NCBI GenBank assembly: GCA_963766605.1
Contig: CAVYAT010000007.1
Span: forward strand, 1,147,514-1,211,513
Direction of reading: 5' to 3'
Source: AC-49 sp963766605
GTDB taxonomy: Bacteria; Actinomycetota; Thermoleophilia; Solirubrobacterales; Solirubrobacteraceae
Length of the DNA: 64,000 bases
The stretch's first letter is position 1; every line of letters begins with the position of its first letter. Positions 38,070 through 46,380 of this stretch are shown here, piece by piece. The notes beneath the pieces are model-generated. The model searched no databases and had not been told where the DNA came from. It saw only the letters and a program-made list of their open reading frames with translations. The position numbers and the translations under genes were made by a program.

Positions 38070-38115
38070 AGCACATGAGCGCTGGGTACATCACCCAGCA
38101 GAACGCCATTCTTCA

Positions 38116-38163
38116 GGCTGGGGGCCGGGCGGTCGCAGGTTCAAATCCCGTCTCCCCGATTCG
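38116..38163 (+). repeat. att-like direct repeat, distal copy of the tRNA-Pro 3' half
   Basis: It matches 1054-1101 at 47 of 48 bases in direct orientation. No 5' tRNA half precedes it, so it is not a functional tRNA. The C at 38149 would create an A-C mismatch in the T stem, consistent with drift of a displaced 3' end. It marks the right boundary of a roughly 37-kb segment. Confidence 0.8.
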
Positions 38164-38186
38164 GGGGAAGCCCCCTGGATTCCCCC
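38163..38186. terminator. Hairpin directly after the distal att copy
   Basis: GGGGGAA at 38163-38169 pairs with TTCCCCC at 38180-38186. It occupies the same place relative to the tRNA half as the hairpin at 1100-1133. It may be the original tRNA-Pro terminator left behind after integration. It also sits at the 3' end of the convergent gamma-like gene. Confidence 0.5.
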
Positions 38187-38470
38187 TACGCGAGCCGGGT
38201 GTCCCACAGCAGCGGCTCGTCGCGCTGCGCGATCTCCACGTCCAAGAGCCGGACGCATCCGGGGCAGAAGAACTCACGGCAGACGAATCGGTCCTTACCG
38301 ATCCGGTGGGGGTCGACCAAGGGGCCCGCGGCCTGCACGGGCCCCTCGCGGAGCAGGGCGTGCTCCTTGTAGTTCTCAGAGGCGGGCGCGATCTCGTAGC
38401 CGCAGGCGCACACGATCATCGCGGCCGAACCGTCGCCGACGATCGTGAGGTACTCATTGATGGCCGGCAT
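38186..38470 (-). CDS. Acetone/acetophenone carboxylase gamma-like small subunit
   Basis: A 94-residue protein with two cysteine pairs, IVCACGYE and REFFCPGCVRLLDVE, forming a likely zinc knuckle. Small proteins of this kind accompany HyuA/HyuB-type subunits in acetone and acetophenone carboxylases. It is the last gene of the leftward operon, 9 bp after the HyuA-like gene. The classification rests on context and the cysteine pattern. Confidence 0.65.
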   Translation of the reverse strand: MPAINEYLTIVGDGSAAMIVCACGYEIAPASENYKEHALLREGPVQAAGPLVDPHRIGKDRFVCREFFCPGCVRLLDVEIAQRDEPLLWDTRLA

Positions 38471-38479
38471 GGCGCTCGT

Positions 38480-40588
38480 CTACTCGGTTTCCAGGAGGAG
38501 ATTGTGGAGGCCATCCACGCGGGCGGTCTGGCCCGGGTGCACGACCGTGCTGGTGGTGACCGCCTCGATCACCGCCGGCCCGCGCACGACGTGTCCGGGC
38601 GTCAAGGACTCCCAGCGATACGTCGCCGTCCGCGCGTACCCGCCGGCCGTGCGGAAGAACACGTCGCGCTCACCCGTCTTGGCGTCGCCCGGGTCCTCCG
38701 GTCCGAGCGGCTCCAGCCGCAGCGCAGGGGTGGCCAGCCGGCCGACGCCGCGGACGATGTACGTGCGCGCCTCGACGCCCGCCTCCTCGTGGGCTGTGCC
38801 CCTGCCGTATCGCCTCGTGTAGCGCGCCTCGAAGTCGCTCATGACCTCCTCGAGCTGCACCGCGGTGATCTCCCCGTCGGGGACCGGGACCCGAACCTCG
38901 TGCACCTGGCCGCGATAGCGCATTTCGATCTCACGGTGGACGCGGGCGTCGCCGGCCGCGACGCCGTCGGCGTCGAGATCGTCGAGCGCGGCCTGGTCGA
39001 GCTCCCGGTAGAGACGGTTGAGCCGGGCGAGGTCGAGCGGCGCGATCATCGGATCGCTGGCCTGCTGGATGCTGACCACGTCGGCGCCCGCGATCCCGAA
39101 CGCGGAGAACACGGAGGCGAACGCCGGAATGACGATCGTGCGAGCGCCGACGTCAACGCCGTACGCCCCGACGTGCAGCGGGCCGGCGCCTCCGAACGCG
39201 AAGATCGCGAACTCCCGCGGGTCGTATCCACGGCCGATGGTCTCGCGGCGCACGAGGTCGGCCATCCGTGCGTCGAGGATCTCGACGATGCCCATCGCCG
39301 CGTCCTGGACAGAGAGCCGCAGCGGCTCGCACAGACGGTCGCGGATCGCGCGCTCGGCGAGCTCGGGGTCGAGCGGACGCTCACCGCCGAGGAAGGACGC
39401 CGCATCGATCCGGCCCAGCACGACGTTCGCGTCGGTGACCGTGGGCTCTGCGCCGCCGTGGCCGTAACAGGCGGGCCCTGGGTCAGCCCCGGCGCTCTGC
39501 GGGCCGACCTTCAGCTGCCCGGTCGCCGCCTCGATCCACGCGATGCTGCCGCCGCCGGCGCCGATCGAGGCGACATCGGCGATCGGAAGCACGGTGTGGT
39601 ACTTGTCGAACACCGGGCGGCTGTTGACCAGCGGTGTGCCGTCGACCACGAGCCCGACGTCGAAGCTCGTCCCGCCGACGTCGGTCGTGATGATGTTGGG
39701 GCAGTCGAGCACCTCGCCCATCGCCGCCGCGCCGATCAGCCCACCCGCCGGCCCGGATGACACGAGCCGCACCGCGTGGCCCTTCGCCTTGCTCGCCGAC
39801 GTGACGCCGCCCGACGACTGCATGATCAGCGGGCCGGCTCGGAAGCCTGCCTCGGCGAGCCGGTCTTCGAGCGCCGTGATGTGGCGGTCGGTGGCACCGC
39901 TGAGGTACGCGTTGAGCATTGTCGTGGCTCCGCGCTCGTACTCCTTGATCACCGGCGCGACGAGGTGCGAGACGGTCACCGTCAGATCGGGGAACTCCGC
40001 GTCGATCATCTTCTGGACTGCACGTTCGTGGGTCGGGTTGATGAAGCTCCACAGGAAGCACACGGCGATCGCCTTGACTCCAGATGCGGCCAGCGAGGTG
40101 ACCGCCTCCCGGGCCTCGTCTACGTCGAGCTCGACGATCACGGCGCCCTTGTAGTCGATCCGCTCGGTGACGCCCTTGATGCGGTGTCGCGGCACGAGCG
40201 GCCGCGCCTTCTCGAGGCGTGCGAGGTTCGTGAGCTCCTGGGTCGTCAGGCCGGCTGCCTTCTGGATCGTGCGGCCGATGATCAGGGCATCCTCGTGACC
40301 CTTTGTCGTCAGCAGTCCGACCTCCTCACCGGTGCGGGTGAGCAGTGCGTTGGTTGCCGCGGTGGTGCCGTGGCCGAACACGCTCGCCGACTGCAGCAGC
40401 TCGTCGCGCTCGAGCCCCTGCAGACGGGCAGCCGCCTCGACCGATCCGAGCACGCCGAGCGAGAAGTCGGCCGGCGTCGAGGGCGCCTTGGCGATCGTGA
40501 CCCGACCGTGTTCGTCGAGGATCACGCAGTCGCTGAAGGTGCCGCCGCTGTCGACGGCGACGACGGTTCCCAGGTTCCGGCCGCTCAT
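38480..40588 (-). CDS. Hydantoinase/oxoprolinase A-family ATPase subunit (acetophenone carboxylase-like)
   Basis: An intact 702-residue HyuA-family protein. VVAVDSGGTFSDCVI is the N-terminal phosphate-binding loop, FGHGTTAATNALLTRTG is the family signature, and IITTDVGGTSFDVGLV with ASIGAGGGSIAWI mark the ASKHA-type core. It uses ATP to activate a carbonyl for hydrolysis or carboxylation. The start at 40588 begins the conserved domain and overlaps the HyuB stop (ATGA); the much longer upstream reading was rejected. Confidence 0.88.
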   Translation of the reverse strand: MSGRNLGTVVAVDSGGTFSDCVILDEHGRVTIAKAPSTPADFSLGVLGSVEAAARLQGLERDELLQSASVFGHGTTAATNALLTRTGEEVGLLTTKGHEDALIIGRTIQKAAGLTTQELTNLARLEKARPLVPRHRIKGVTERIDYKGAVIVELDVDEAREAVTSLAASGVKAIAVCFLWSFINPTHERAVQKMIDAEFPDLTVTVSHLVAPVIKEYERGATTMLNAYLSGATDRHITALEDRLAEAGFRAGPLIMQSSGGVTSASKAKGHAVRLVSSGPAGGLIGAAAMGEVLDCPNIITTDVGGTSFDVGLVVDGTPLVNSRPVFDKYHTVLPIADVASIGAGGGSIAWIEAATGQLKVGPQSAGADPGPACYGHGGAEPTVTDANVVLGRIDAASFLGGERPLDPELAERAIRDRLCEPLRLSVQDAAMGIVEILDARMADLVRRETIGRGYDPREFAIFAFGGAGPLHVGAYGVDVGARTIVIPAFASVFSAFGIAGADVVSIQQASDPMIAPLDLARLNRLYRELDQAALDDLDADGVAAGDARVHREIEMRYRGQVHEVRVPVPDGEITAVQLEEVMSDFEARYTRRYGRGTAHEEAGVEARTYIVRGVGRLATPALRLEPLGPEDPGDAKTGERDVFFRTAGGYARTATYRWESLTPGHVVRGPAVIEAVTTSTVVHPGQTARVDGLHNLLLETE

Positions 40589-42471
40589 CGCGACCTGCCC
40601 CTCGGTGTCGCCGTGGCGCGCCGCTCCTGGCGGATCGCCTCGCGGCGAGCCAGCGTGGCGTCGTCGTCGACGTCGAGCCCGCCCGGGCCGAACACGACGC
40701 CGTAGCGCCCGCTCGCCTCGCCGACGCTCACCACCCCCGAGATCACGTCGTCGCGGACGCGCGCGGGCTCGCGGTCGATCGGGTCGCCATAGCCACCGCC
40801 GCCCATGGCGATGATGCGGTGCACATCGTCGCGGTGCTGCGACGTCTGGACGATGCTCTCCTCGTAGATCTCGAGCTCGCCGTCGATATCGTCGAGCTCG
40901 CTCGGCAGCGTGCCCTCGGCGAGCAGCTCCCGGACGTTCGTCCCGCGCTTGATTGCGAACTGGATCGTGCACGACGGGTAGCCGCCCGCCACGCCGACCG
41001 CCGACGGCTGGAGGGTCCCGATGGCGTGCATGATCTTCGTGGGCAGCGCCTCGACGTCGTGCACGACGTAGCTCATGCTCACCGTGGCGCCGCCCCGGAA
41101 GCGGCCGGCGCCGCCAGTGTCGGGCTGGATCCGCCGGTACAGGTACAGCAGTGGGTAGCTGTACTCGTAGTCCTCGATGTTGGCGATGATCGCCGAGGGC
41201 GAGTCGAGGAACCCACCCGCGTCGAGACCGTCGGCGAACGAGCGCGCGCCCGAGCCTCCGGCCATCGCGTCGAGGATCGCCGCGCCGAAGAAGTCGCCGC
41301 GCTGATCGACGCCGAACATGTCCTCGACGAACAGCGCGCCCATCCAGGTTGCCATGAGCTGCTCGCGGTGGCGCTCGCTGGCCGCGAGCAATTTGGCGAG
41401 GCACACACTGGTCGTGATCGTCGCCATGAAGCTCCCGGTCGTGGTCGCCTTCGAGACCCCGGCCGGCCACGCCGCGTGCACGACGCTCCCCTCGCGCGTG
41501 CGCACGTCGATCGCGCGCTGCAGGCCGGCCGGCGACCACGGCATGTCGAAGCACAGGTACGGCAGGATCGCGGCGATCGTCGCGCCGACGCACGCCGGCC
41601 GCGTGCAGTTGATGACGGCCGGGGCCTGGTCGGCGGTCTCGCCGAAGTCGACGACGAGCGCATCGTCGTGCTTCGTGACCGCCACGACGATCGGGTAGAC
41701 GTCTTGCTCGTATTCGACGTAGCCGCGGTGCGTCCACGTGCCGTCGGGCAGCTCACGCAGCCGGGCACGGAAACGCGCCTCGGTGACGTTTGTGATGTCG
41801 TCGATCGCCGCGACGACATCGTCGCGGCCGTACCGCTCGGCCAGCGCCTGGACCTGCTCGACGGCGACGTTGCAGCCGGCGATCATCGCCTTGAGGTCGA
41901 GCGCGGTCAGTGCCGGGAGGCGCGTGCGACGCAGGTAGGCGCGCTCCTGGTCGCGCACCAGGACGCCCCGATCGACGATCTTGACCGGCGGGAAGATCGG
42001 CTGCTCGGCCCAGATCGACTGGGCGCCGATCTGCACCTGGCCCTCAACCGGACCGCCGAGGTCGATCTGGTGCACGGTCGACCCGGTCCAGCCGACGATC
42101 TCGTCGCCGACGAAGATCGGCGCCACCACCGTTACGTCCATCTGGTGGCACGCTCCGACGTAGGGGTCGTTGCACATGAACACATCGCCCGGGTGGATCC
42201 CCGGGTTGGCTTCGAAGTCACGGCTGATGTCCTTGACCGTCGCCGTCAGCGCGAGCGCGTGGATTGAGATGTACACCCCGATCGCTATGCAGTCGCCGTC
42301 GGCGTTCATCAGGCCGACGTTCATGTCATAGGCCTCGTTGGCAACCGGCGAGCCGGAAACGAGGCGCATCGTCATCGCGGCCTCGTCGTTGATCGCTGCG
42401 AGACGCGAGCTGAGAATCTCGAACGTGACCGGATCGAGCCGGGTGACCGCGGTGCCGTCCGCGGCTGCCAT
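40585..42471 (-). CDS. Hydantoinase B/oxoprolinase-family subunit
   Basis: An intact 628-residue HyuB-family protein. DPVTFEILSSRLAAINDEAA opens the family domain. HPGDVFMCNDPYVGACHQMD, VVDFGETADQAPAVINCTRP and a glycine-rich MGGGGYGDPIDREP follow. It pairs with the HyuA-like subunit as an ATP-dependent amidohydrolase or carboxylase. Acetone/acetophenone carboxylase is favoured because of the gamma-like gene; N-methylhydantoinase is the alternative. Confidence 0.88.
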   Translation of the reverse strand: MAAADGTAVTRLDPVTFEILSSRLAAINDEAAMTMRLVSGSPVANEAYDMNVGLMNADGDCIAIGVYISIHALALTATVKDISRDFEANPGIHPGDVFMCNDPYVGACHQMDVTVVAPIFVGDEIVGWTGSTVHQIDLGGPVEGQVQIGAQSIWAEQPIFPPVKIVDRGVLVRDQERAYLRRTRLPALTALDLKAMIAGCNVAVEQVQALAERYGRDDVVAAIDDITNVTEARFRARLRELPDGTWTHRGYVEYEQDVYPIVVAVTKHDDALVVDFGETADQAPAVINCTRPACVGATIAAILPYLCFDMPWSPAGLQRAIDVRTREGSVVHAAWPAGVSKATTTGSFMATITTSVCLAKLLAASERHREQLMATWMGALFVEDMFGVDQRGDFFGAAILDAMAGGSGARSFADGLDAGGFLDSPSAIIANIEDYEYSYPLLYLYRRIQPDTGGAGRFRGGATVSMSYVVHDVEALPTKIMHAIGTLQPSAVGVAGGYPSCTIQFAIKRGTNVRELLAEGTLPSELDDIDGELEIYEESIVQTSQHRDDVHRIIAMGGGGYGDPIDREPARVRDDVISGVVSVGEASGRYGVVFGPGGLDVDDDATLARREAIRQERRATATPRGRSR

Positions 42472-43160
42472 TACGTGGCGTTCACGGTGAGCTCGGCGAG
42501 GACCTCGTCGACGGTGAGAACGTCGGCGAACTCCTGCACGAGGACGTTCAGCGCGGCCTGGTGCTCCTCGTCGCTGAGCGTGGAGGTGCCGTCCGAGAGC
42601 ACCACCACGCGGAAGTCCAGCATCATGCCGTCACGCGCAGTCGACTCGACGCAGATGTCGGTCTTGGTGCCGGCCAGCACCATCGTGTCGCAGCCGATGC
42701 TTCGCAGCAGTCGCTCGAGGCTCGACGAGCCGGGAATCAGGCACGAGTACCGGTTCTTGATCACGATGTAGTCGTCGTCGCGCACGTCCATCTCATGGTA
42801 GAAGCGCGTCGGCGGCGCGTCGTTCGACATCGCCGCGGCCGCCGCCTCGCGGCGCTCCGGGCGCACGAAGTGGTCGAAGAAGTGCCTCCAGTCCGCGGCG
42901 CCCGCGGGGTGCATCGAGCGAATCCAGATCACCGGCATCCCGAGGTCGCGGCACCCCTGGGCGCACCGGTTGATGTTGCCGACGATGCCGCGCGACGACG
43001 GTACCTCGATCACGCCCCCGGGCTCGAGGAACGCAGCCTGCATATCGATGATCACGAACGCGGTCTTGGAGGGATCGAGATCCTTGTAGATCCGCAGGTC
43101 GCCGCGCCGATTGCGCATCCGCTCCTTGATGTGTTCTGAGACCCCCAGCGGATGAGTCAT
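42471..43160 (-). CDS. Isochorismatase-family cysteine hydrolase
   Basis: A 229-residue protein with the catalytic triad D39 (FVIIDMQAAF), K135 (YIVIKNRYS) and C170 (KTDICVES). Relatives include maleamate amidase, N-carbamoylsarcosine amidase and nicotinamidase, so an amide produced by ring cleavage is a likely substrate. ATG 43160 is preferred over GTG 43202 because GGAGGGAG lies about 12 bp before it. It leads the HyuB/HyuA/gamma operon, with a 1-bp overlap. Confidence 0.87.
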   Translation of the reverse strand: MTHPLGVSEHIKERMRNRRGDLRIYKDLDPSKTAFVIIDMQAAFLEPGGVIEVPSSRGIVGNINRCAQGCRDLGMPVIWIRSMHPAGAADWRHFFDHFVRPERREAAAAAMSNDAPPTRFYHEMDVRDDDYIVIKNRYSCLIPGSSSLERLLRSIGCDTMVLAGTKTDICVESTARDGMMLDFRVVVLSDGTSTLSDEEHQAALNVLVQEFADVLTVDEVLAELTVNAT

Positions 43161-43266
43161 TGAACCGTGTTCTCCCTCCAGTTGAACAGCCGCGCGACCC
43201 ACCGATCGACACCGGTCGCGGCGAGCGGCGCGACAATATCATAGGTACGACAAAGCCCAGCGGCGA

Positions 43267-44244
43267 TCACGACAGCCCGAGCAGTCGTGCCGCATTCTCA
43301 CCGAGTACGGCGTCGCGATCGGCCTCCGCGAGCACGCTGCGCACGAACGCGAGCTCCGTGTCGACCGGGAAGAAGGGATAGTCGCTGCCGAACATCATGT
43401 GCCCCTCGGCGAAGAATTCTTGCGCGAAAGCGATCGCCTCGGCGCTGCGTACGACGGTGTCGGTGTAGAACCGCCGGAGCTGCTCGCTGGGCAGCGGGTC
43501 GAGAGTGCGTCCGAGCGAGAACGGTCGTGAGTGCGCGTTGTCGATACGCCCGGCGAGGAATGGCAGCGTCCCCCCGCAGTGCGGGACGACCACCTGAAGG
43601 TCCGGCAGCTCGGCACAGACCTCGCCGACCACGAGCCGGACGCCGGCGATCGTGCTGTCGAACATGAACCCGACGAGGTACTCGAGTCCCCAGTCGCGCA
43701 GTCTGTCCTCGGCGATCGTCAGAGCAGGGTGGACGAACAGTGGGACTCCCAGCTCGGCGATCCGCCGGTACACCGCACGGCACGCCTCGGAGTCGATCGG
43801 CGCCCCGTCGATATTGGAGTGGATCAGAACACCCCGCAGGCCGAGCCGGACGATCGCGTCGTCGAGTGCCGCCAGCGCCGCGTCGGCGTCCTGCCAGGGG
43901 AGCGTCGCCAGGCCGTAGAAGCGCGCCGGGTGGGCGCGCTGCGCGGCCGCGCGCTCCTCGTTGACGGCGGCCGCCACCTCGCGTGCGCGGCCCAGCTCGT
44001 GACGGTCGACGTCGCCGAACGAGGCCGAGCTGGACACGATCACGTCGATGCCCGCCGCGTCGTAGGTCGCGAGCTGATGATCGAGGTCGTGGAACGACGG
44101 CCCGATCGGCATCCACCGATCGGGTGCCACCTCGAAGCGGTAGTCGTCGCCGTCGCGGACGCACCGCGGATAGGCGTCGAAATCGAGATAGGAATCGAGC
44201 AGGGTCCGCGAGAACCAGTGCGACTGCGTATCGATGATCGTCAC
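43267..44244 (-). CDS. Amidohydrolase-2 family protein with Q-x-H motif
   Basis: An intact 325-residue relative of the protein at 14359. The metal motif is IDTQSHWF (Gln for the first His). LFVHPALTI, VVVPHCGGTLPF and MFGSDYPFF hold the other conserved residues. The palindrome at 44254 overlaps its likely -10, so the transcript is nearly leaderless. It may decarboxylate or hydrolyse an early product of the pathway. Confidence 0.83.
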   Translation of the reverse strand: MTIIDTQSHWFSRTLLDSYLDFDAYPRCVRDGDDYRFEVAPDRWMPIGPSFHDLDHQLATYDAAGIDVIVSSSASFGDVDRHELGRAREVAAAVNEERAAAQRAHPARFYGLATLPWQDADAALAALDDAIVRLGLRGVLIHSNIDGAPIDSEACRAVYRRIAELGVPLFVHPALTIAEDRLRDWGLEYLVGFMFDSTIAGVRLVVGEVCAELPDLQVVVPHCGGTLPFLAGRIDNAHSRPFSLGRTLDPLPSEQLRRFYTDTVVRSAEAIAFAQEFFAEGHMMFGSDYPFFPVDTELAFVRSVLAEADRDAVLGENAARLLGLS

Positions 44245-44253
44245 GTGTCGCTA

Positions 44254-44266
44254 TTCGTATTACGAA
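44254..44266. promoter_or_regulatory. Perfect palindrome TTCGTATTACGAA (GntR operator candidate)
   Basis: Six-bp arms around a central T are perfectly symmetric. TACGAA on the minus strand could be the -10 of the amidohydrolase gene, whose ATG is at 44244. The best example of the motif shared across 43-62 kb. Confidence 0.7.
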
Positions 44267-44318
44267 AGATCGAGACTGTCAATCGACGCGCTCGTGGAGC
44301 CTCACGACGCCTCAAGTC

Positions 44319-44331
44319 TTTGTATTACGAT
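44319..44331. promoter_or_regulatory. Operator-like site TTTGTATTACGAT
   Basis: Two mismatches from TTCGTATTACGAA. TACGAT (44326-44331) would serve as -10, placing transcription start at about the ATG at 44338, a leaderless arrangement common in actinobacteria. Confidence 0.65.
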
Positions 44332-44337
44332 GGCCCG

Positions 44338-45357
44338 ATGGCGAAGTACGACTCCGATCCGCGGGCCTGGGCGCTCAGCGAGTTGACCGGCTGCTGCGGG
44401 TGCGTTCTCCCCACGTTCACGTCCGACGTCTCGTCGCTCAACGAGGCCGCGATCCGGTTCGACGTGCAGCGCCACAAGGATCTCGGCATGGGCGCGATCC
44501 TGATCGTGTCGGAAGGCGGGCCGACGGCGACCGAGTACCGCCGGATGATCGACGTGTGCGTCGACGAGGCGGGCGACGACCTCGTCACGTTCGTGCAGCT
44601 CGCGCAGCCGTCGTTCGCCGCGATGGCGGACACCGTCGCCTATGCGGAGCGCGCCGGCGTCGACCTCGTGCTCCCGTCGTACCCGGCTCACTATCACCCG
44701 ACCTCCTACGACGAGATCTTCGAGGACACGCGGCGGCTGGCCGAGGCCACGAAGCTCGGCATCTTCATCTTCGCGATCGACCAGTGGAACTTCGCGCGGC
44801 TCCACCCCGCGGGCTTCCCGGCCGACTTCCTCGAGCGCCTCGTTGACGCCTGCCCGAACATCGTCGGCATCAAGAACGAGGTCGGCCTCCCGTACGCCGG
44901 CGGCCTCACCGAGATCTTCGAGCGCTTCACCGACCGGGTCGTCGTGACCGACCCGCTCGAGCACAACGCGCCGATCTGGATCCGCAACTACGGCATGCGC
45001 TTCATGGGCACGTCGAACTACGACTCGCTCGCCGACAGCGTGCCGCGCATGCTGACGCTGCTGTCGGACCCGGTGACGTGGGACGAGGGCATGGCGCTGT
45101 ACTGGCGGCTGTCGCCGGCGCGCCGCGCCGGTACCGCGATCTCATCGGCCGCCGTCGCCCTGACGTCGCTCGTACCGCGCATGGTGTGGAAGTACCAGGG
45201 CTGGTTGACGGGGGCCAACGGCGGTCCGCTCCGCGGGCCGCTGCCGCGGGTCAACGCCGCGCAGATGGGTCAACTGCGCGCCGCTGCCAAGGCGTCCGGG
45301 CTGCCCGTCACCGACGATCCCGACGAGGAATTCTTCCGCGGCAGGCATCCCGCGTGA
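44338..45357 (+). CDS. DapA (dihydrodipicolinate synthase/NAL)-family lyase
   Basis: An intact 339-residue TIM-barrel class I aldolase. The Schiff-base Lys is K179 in NIVGIKNEVGLP, and the Tyr that assists is probably Y115 in LPSYPAHYH. These enzymes cleave or form C-C bonds with pyruvate or 2-oxo acids and also catalyse hydratase-aldolase steps in aromatic catabolism. It starts a coupled pair with the OCD-like gene (GTGA overlap). Lysine synthesis is unlikely in this context. Confidence 0.83.
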   Translation: MAKYDSDPRAWALSELTGCCGCVLPTFTSDVSSLNEAAIRFDVQRHKDLGMGAILIVSEGGPTATEYRRMIDVCVDEAGDDLVTFVQLAQPSFAAMADTVAYAERAGVDLVLPSYPAHYHPTSYDEIFEDTRRLAEATKLGIFIFAIDQWNFARLHPAGFPADFLERLVDACPNIVGIKNEVGLPYAGGLTEIFERFTDRVVVTDPLEHNAPIWIRNYGMRFMGTSNYDSLADSVPRMLTLLSDPVTWDEGMALYWRLSPARRAGTAISSAAVALTSLVPRMVWKYQGWLTGANGGPLRGPLPRVNAAQMGQLRAAAKASGLPVTDDPDEEFFRGRHPA

Positions 45358-46316
45358 TCCGGCTGATCGACGGACACGACGTCGACGCGCTGGCCACCAG
45401 CGACACGGGTCTCGCCGCCGCTCGCGAGACCGCCCGGCTCGTCGCCGACGGCGGCTTCTCGACCGGGCGCGTGCAGATCGGCGACCAGCACGCGTGGATG
45501 CGGGTCCTGGCAGGGAGCCTGCCCGCGCTCGACCTGATCGGCTACAAGGAGTTCCACCGAGTCGGCAAGCATGTCCTCTACCACGTGTCGCTGTTCCGCC
45601 ACAGCACCGGCGAACCGATCGGGATCGTGGACGGGCGCCGCATCACGAGCCTGCGGACCGCGTCCACCGCGGCAATCGCCTTCCGACACGAGTTCGCCGA
45701 CGAGGAGATAGCGATCGGCGTGATCGGCTCCGGCGAGGAGGCGCTCGAGGGTCTCCGGGCGATAGCGGGCGCTCTGAGCATCCGGCGTGCCGCGGTGTTC
45801 TCGCCCACAGCCGCCAACCGGGAGGCCTACGCGACCACGATGTCCGCTGAGCTCGGCGTCGAGGTCGTTGCCGCGCGGTCGGTGGCGGACGCGCTGGCCG
45901 GTGCTGACGCCGCGTACGTCGCGACCGCTGCGACCTCGCCGGTCGTTTGCCATGAGCACGTCCGCCATCTGCGCTTCGTCGGCGCCGTCGGGGCGACCCG
46001 GCCCGACCACCACGAGCTATCGGGCGATGTCGTGGCCAACGCGCCAGGCGTCGTGGTCGATTGCCACGACGCGCTGGAGGAGCCGGGGGATATGCGCGAC
46101 GCGCTGCGGTTCGGCTGGGACCCGGCGACCGCCACGCTTCTCGGGGACTGGCTCGGGCAGTCACCGCGGCCCGCCGGTGACGGGGCGCTGCTGTTCAAGT
46201 CGATCGGGAGCGTCGAGCAGGACCTCGTGCTCGCCCATCACCTGCTCACCGCGGCGCAGGAGCGCGGCCTTGGGCGGATGGTCGACCCGATCGGCAGCCT
46301 GCGGGTGATGCGATGA
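45354..46316 (+). CDS. Ornithine cyclodeaminase/mu-crystallin-family protein
   Basis: An intact 320-residue NAD(P)-binding protein. LDLIGYKEFHR carries the active-site Lys region, RITSLRTASTAAIA the family signature, and IGVIGSGEEALEGLRAI the Rossmann motif. Members deaminate or reduce imino/oxo acids, or act as ketimine reductases. Coupling to the DapA-like lyase suggests processing of an amino or imino acid fragment released from an N-containing ring. Confidence 0.82.
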   Translation: MIRLIDGHDVDALATSDTGLAAARETARLVADGGFSTGRVQIGDQHAWMRVLAGSLPALDLIGYKEFHRVGKHVLYHVSLFRHSTGEPIGIVDGRRITSLRTASTAAIAFRHEFADEEIAIGVIGSGEEALEGLRAIAGALSIRRAAVFSPTAANREAYATTMSAELGVEVVAARSVADALAGADAAYVATAATSPVVCHEHVRHLRFVGAVGATRPDHHELSGDVVANAPGVVVDCHDALEEPGDMRDALRFGWDPATATLLGDWLGQSPRPAGDGALLFKSIGSVEQDLVLAHHLLTAAQERGLGRMVDPIGSLRVMR

Positions 46317-46336
46317 GCCCCGACCGGCGGGTCAGC

Positions 46337-46365
46337 TTGACAGCCCGATCGTTTTGTAATACGAA
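46337..46365 (+). promoter_or_regulatory. Promoter with operator-like site TTTGTAATACGAA
   Basis: TTGACA at 46337-46342 and TACGAA at 46360-46365 are spaced by 17 bp. The operator (46353-46365) differs from TTCGTAnTACGAA at one base and overlaps the -10, suiting repression. Confidence 0.68.
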
Positions 46366-46380
46366 ATGCAATATGACGGA

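Noticed and set aside
38075..39760. 561-codon plus-strand reading frame starting inside the att region
   Set aside because: It runs antisense through the tRNA half and the clear HyuA-like and gamma-like genes, has Arg/Asp-rich low-complexity composition and no recognisable motif. It is a high-GC shadow frame.
38480..41737. 1085-codon extension of the HyuA-like frame
   Set aside because: The first 383 codons overlap HyuB in another frame and are Arg/Ala-rich without motifs. The HyuA domain begins at 40588 with an ATGA overlap.
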